Part shown: positions 62,760-64,000 of the stretch, piece after piece
Numbering within the stretch: position 1 is the first letter of the stretch
How the letters are laid out: each line of letters opens with the position of its first letter
Assembly: GCA_036571765.1 (NCBI GenBank)
Contig: BROE01000016.1
Span: 13,286,576 to 13,350,575 of the forward strand
Reading direction: 5' to 3'
DNA length: 64,000 nt
DNA from: Plecoglossus altivelis
Taxonomy: Eukaryota > Chordata > Actinopteri > Osmeriformes > Plecoglossidae
The notes under the pieces: generated by a model
What the model was told of the DNA's origin: nothing
What the model saw: the letters and a program-made list of their open reading frames with translations, nothing else
Databases searched by the model: none
Made by a program: the position numbers and the translations under genes

Positions 62760-63390
62760 GGGTCTTGGTGTTGATAGACAGATTGGCAGTGGGCCGCGGT
62801 GCGTGAGGTCTCGTTTGGTTTCCCTCCGCTCTTTCTGGAGTCGTTGTGGAACAGTGAACAGGCTATCCGAGCGGGAGAGACCTAAAGGGGAGTGCGAAAA
62901 GAGGATTTGTCCGCTTTCGCCGCAGCAGCCTAGGTCTTCTGAACTCGGGACGCGGTCTGCCTCGGGAGCTCTCTGTGTCCAGCATTTTGCAGGAGGGAGA
63001 GAAAGAGAGAGAGAGAGAGAGTTAGAGAGCGAGAAAGAGAGAGAGGGAGCGTGTGTGTGTGAGAAAGAGAGGGGGAAGAATGAGGAAGAACTCTCAGCGC
63101 ACCTTTCTGTCCTACGAAATGCAGACTTGCTGATAAAGCATCAGTTACCCGATCATACAGGTCGTAGTGGAAATCTGAGTGCATGGGAATTTTAACTTTT
63201 ATTGTCTTCACCGGAGTAGGCTATCGCTCCTTGATCTCGTATATAACACAACCAATGTGAGCCGTGATACCACAGACGGCTCTTCACGGCTGTTTCTATT
63301 ACCATTTTCACGTCTTGGTTTAGGCTTCTACTAGGCTACATACTACCACCGACTACATTCGTCCGTGGACCTCACGTCTTCTCTTAAAAG
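62760..63390 (+). other. Probable promoter-proximal, non-coding first exon of a downstream gene
   Basis: The stretch has a CpG-richer patch (about 62795-62985), an internal GA repeat (62998-63046) and ends at CTTAAAAG|GTAAGATTC, a near-ideal donor. No ATG in it opens a long frame: the ATG at 63079 gives 17 codons and the one at 63182 is also short, so these would be upstream ORFs. The start is a guess based on composition. The coding part would lie to the right of the window. Confidence 0.45.
62998..63046. repeat. (GA)n-rich tract inside the candidate first exon
   Basis: GA repeats with small interruptions, followed by a short GT run at 63051-63060. Confidence 0.85.
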
Positions 63391-64000
63391 GTAAGATTCT
63401 ATCGAATACATTAATTGATATATCTCCTGCAATCAAATCCTTGTCGAAAGCAAGTTACAAACGGTGATGGTCCTGAGACTTAACGAAAGGTCGGAAGCTG
63501 CGGACTGTTTCGAAGATGCGTTGGGTACAATGCTGCCGCATGTTCAGGCTACTATTCATATGATTTGTGCACATACACGCCGGTGGCGTGATGTATATTA
63601 AACTACATTCGTTTAACATATTTATTTCAAAAACCAAGATTCTAGGTTTTGAGTTTCTTTGTCGATTTCTTTGTTGACCGGCTCACTGTGCTTGCTTGAA
63701 TTGTAGACTCACGCCGAAGCTCATTCCTCGTGTTTTGATATTGCTTAACGTGTACTTGAAAGTTGTGGGAAAAGGACAGTCGCATGGAATGAATGGAGTA
63801 CTATTAATGCAAATCAAGAGTTTATGTTTTTCAGCGTTAACGATACTCATCCACTGAGCGTAATTTGCAGTTATTCTTTAACTGTATTCATATTCTGAAC
63901 GGCATGTGTCTTGGTCTATCGATGAGGGCAACCGATTTCTTTATTAATTTCGTATATTTCAATCCAATACTTACTGTTTTCAAGAAAAGACAAGAACTAG
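63391..64000 (+). other. Start of intron 1 of the candidate downstream gene
   Basis: AT-rich sequence following the GTAAGA donor. No acceptor with an open exon behind it was found before the window ends. Confidence 0.4.

Noticed and set aside
1..64000. CRISPR arrays, bacterial operons, viral genes, intact transposase or reverse transcriptase
   Set aside because: None seen: the tandem repeats lack spacer structure, and no long frame carries recognisable transposase, integrase or polymerase motifs.

Overview
The window is vertebrate nuclear DNA, most probably from a ray-finned (teleost) fish. The sequence shows spliced coding exons with GT-AG borders, a polyadenylation signal, very abundant CA/GT, CT/GA and tetranucleotide microsatellites, and two decayed copies of a tRNA-derived SINE. 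That SINE carries the 'TTTAGCAGACGCTTTT...' segment joined to a tRNA-Cys-like head, a combination familiar from teleost genomes. I see no bacterial or viral operon, no CRISPR array and no intact transposon. Most long open frames are translations of simple repeats.

1-28,855: the 3' part of one plus-strand gene. I could assemble five exons (4370-4452, 6852-6933, 10249-10381, 27703-28035, 28188-28673) whose reading frames join without a break through every junction. They give 371 C-terminal residues, a stop codon and an AATAAA signal at 28832. The first exon or exons lie to the left of the window or were not recognised. I do not recognise the protein family. The introns hold microsatellites, a SINE copy (5757-5863), a pair of palindromic GCTAAC motifs (about 7.25-7.4 kb), a 20-bp tandem repeat (12.6 kb), a run of 29 C (16.69 kb) and long pyrimidine- or purine-only tracts.

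28,856-62,750: about 34 kb with no convincing gene. It contains pyrimidine tracts, CA/GT arrays, a 16-bp minisatellite of about 20 copies (39.85-40.17 kb), a LINE/SINE tail-like fragment (44.4 kb), a cluster of short tandem repeats (45.7-46.6 kb), a second SINE relic (49.2 kb) and a perfect 14-bp-arm hairpin (61.74 kb). A few exon-like open stretches are listed at low confidence (30.19, 38.18, 43.63, 51.77-52.14 and 55.83 kb). From about 47 kb on, microsatellites thin out and the sequence becomes more AT-rich.

62,760-64,000: a CpG-richer patch, then a probable non-coding first exon ending in a strong splice donor (AAAAG|GTAAGA at 63390/63391). This suggests the promoter and 5' UTR of a second plus-strand gene whose coding part lies beyond the window. 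The layout would then be the tail of one gene, a long intergenic interval, and the start of the next gene in the same direction.
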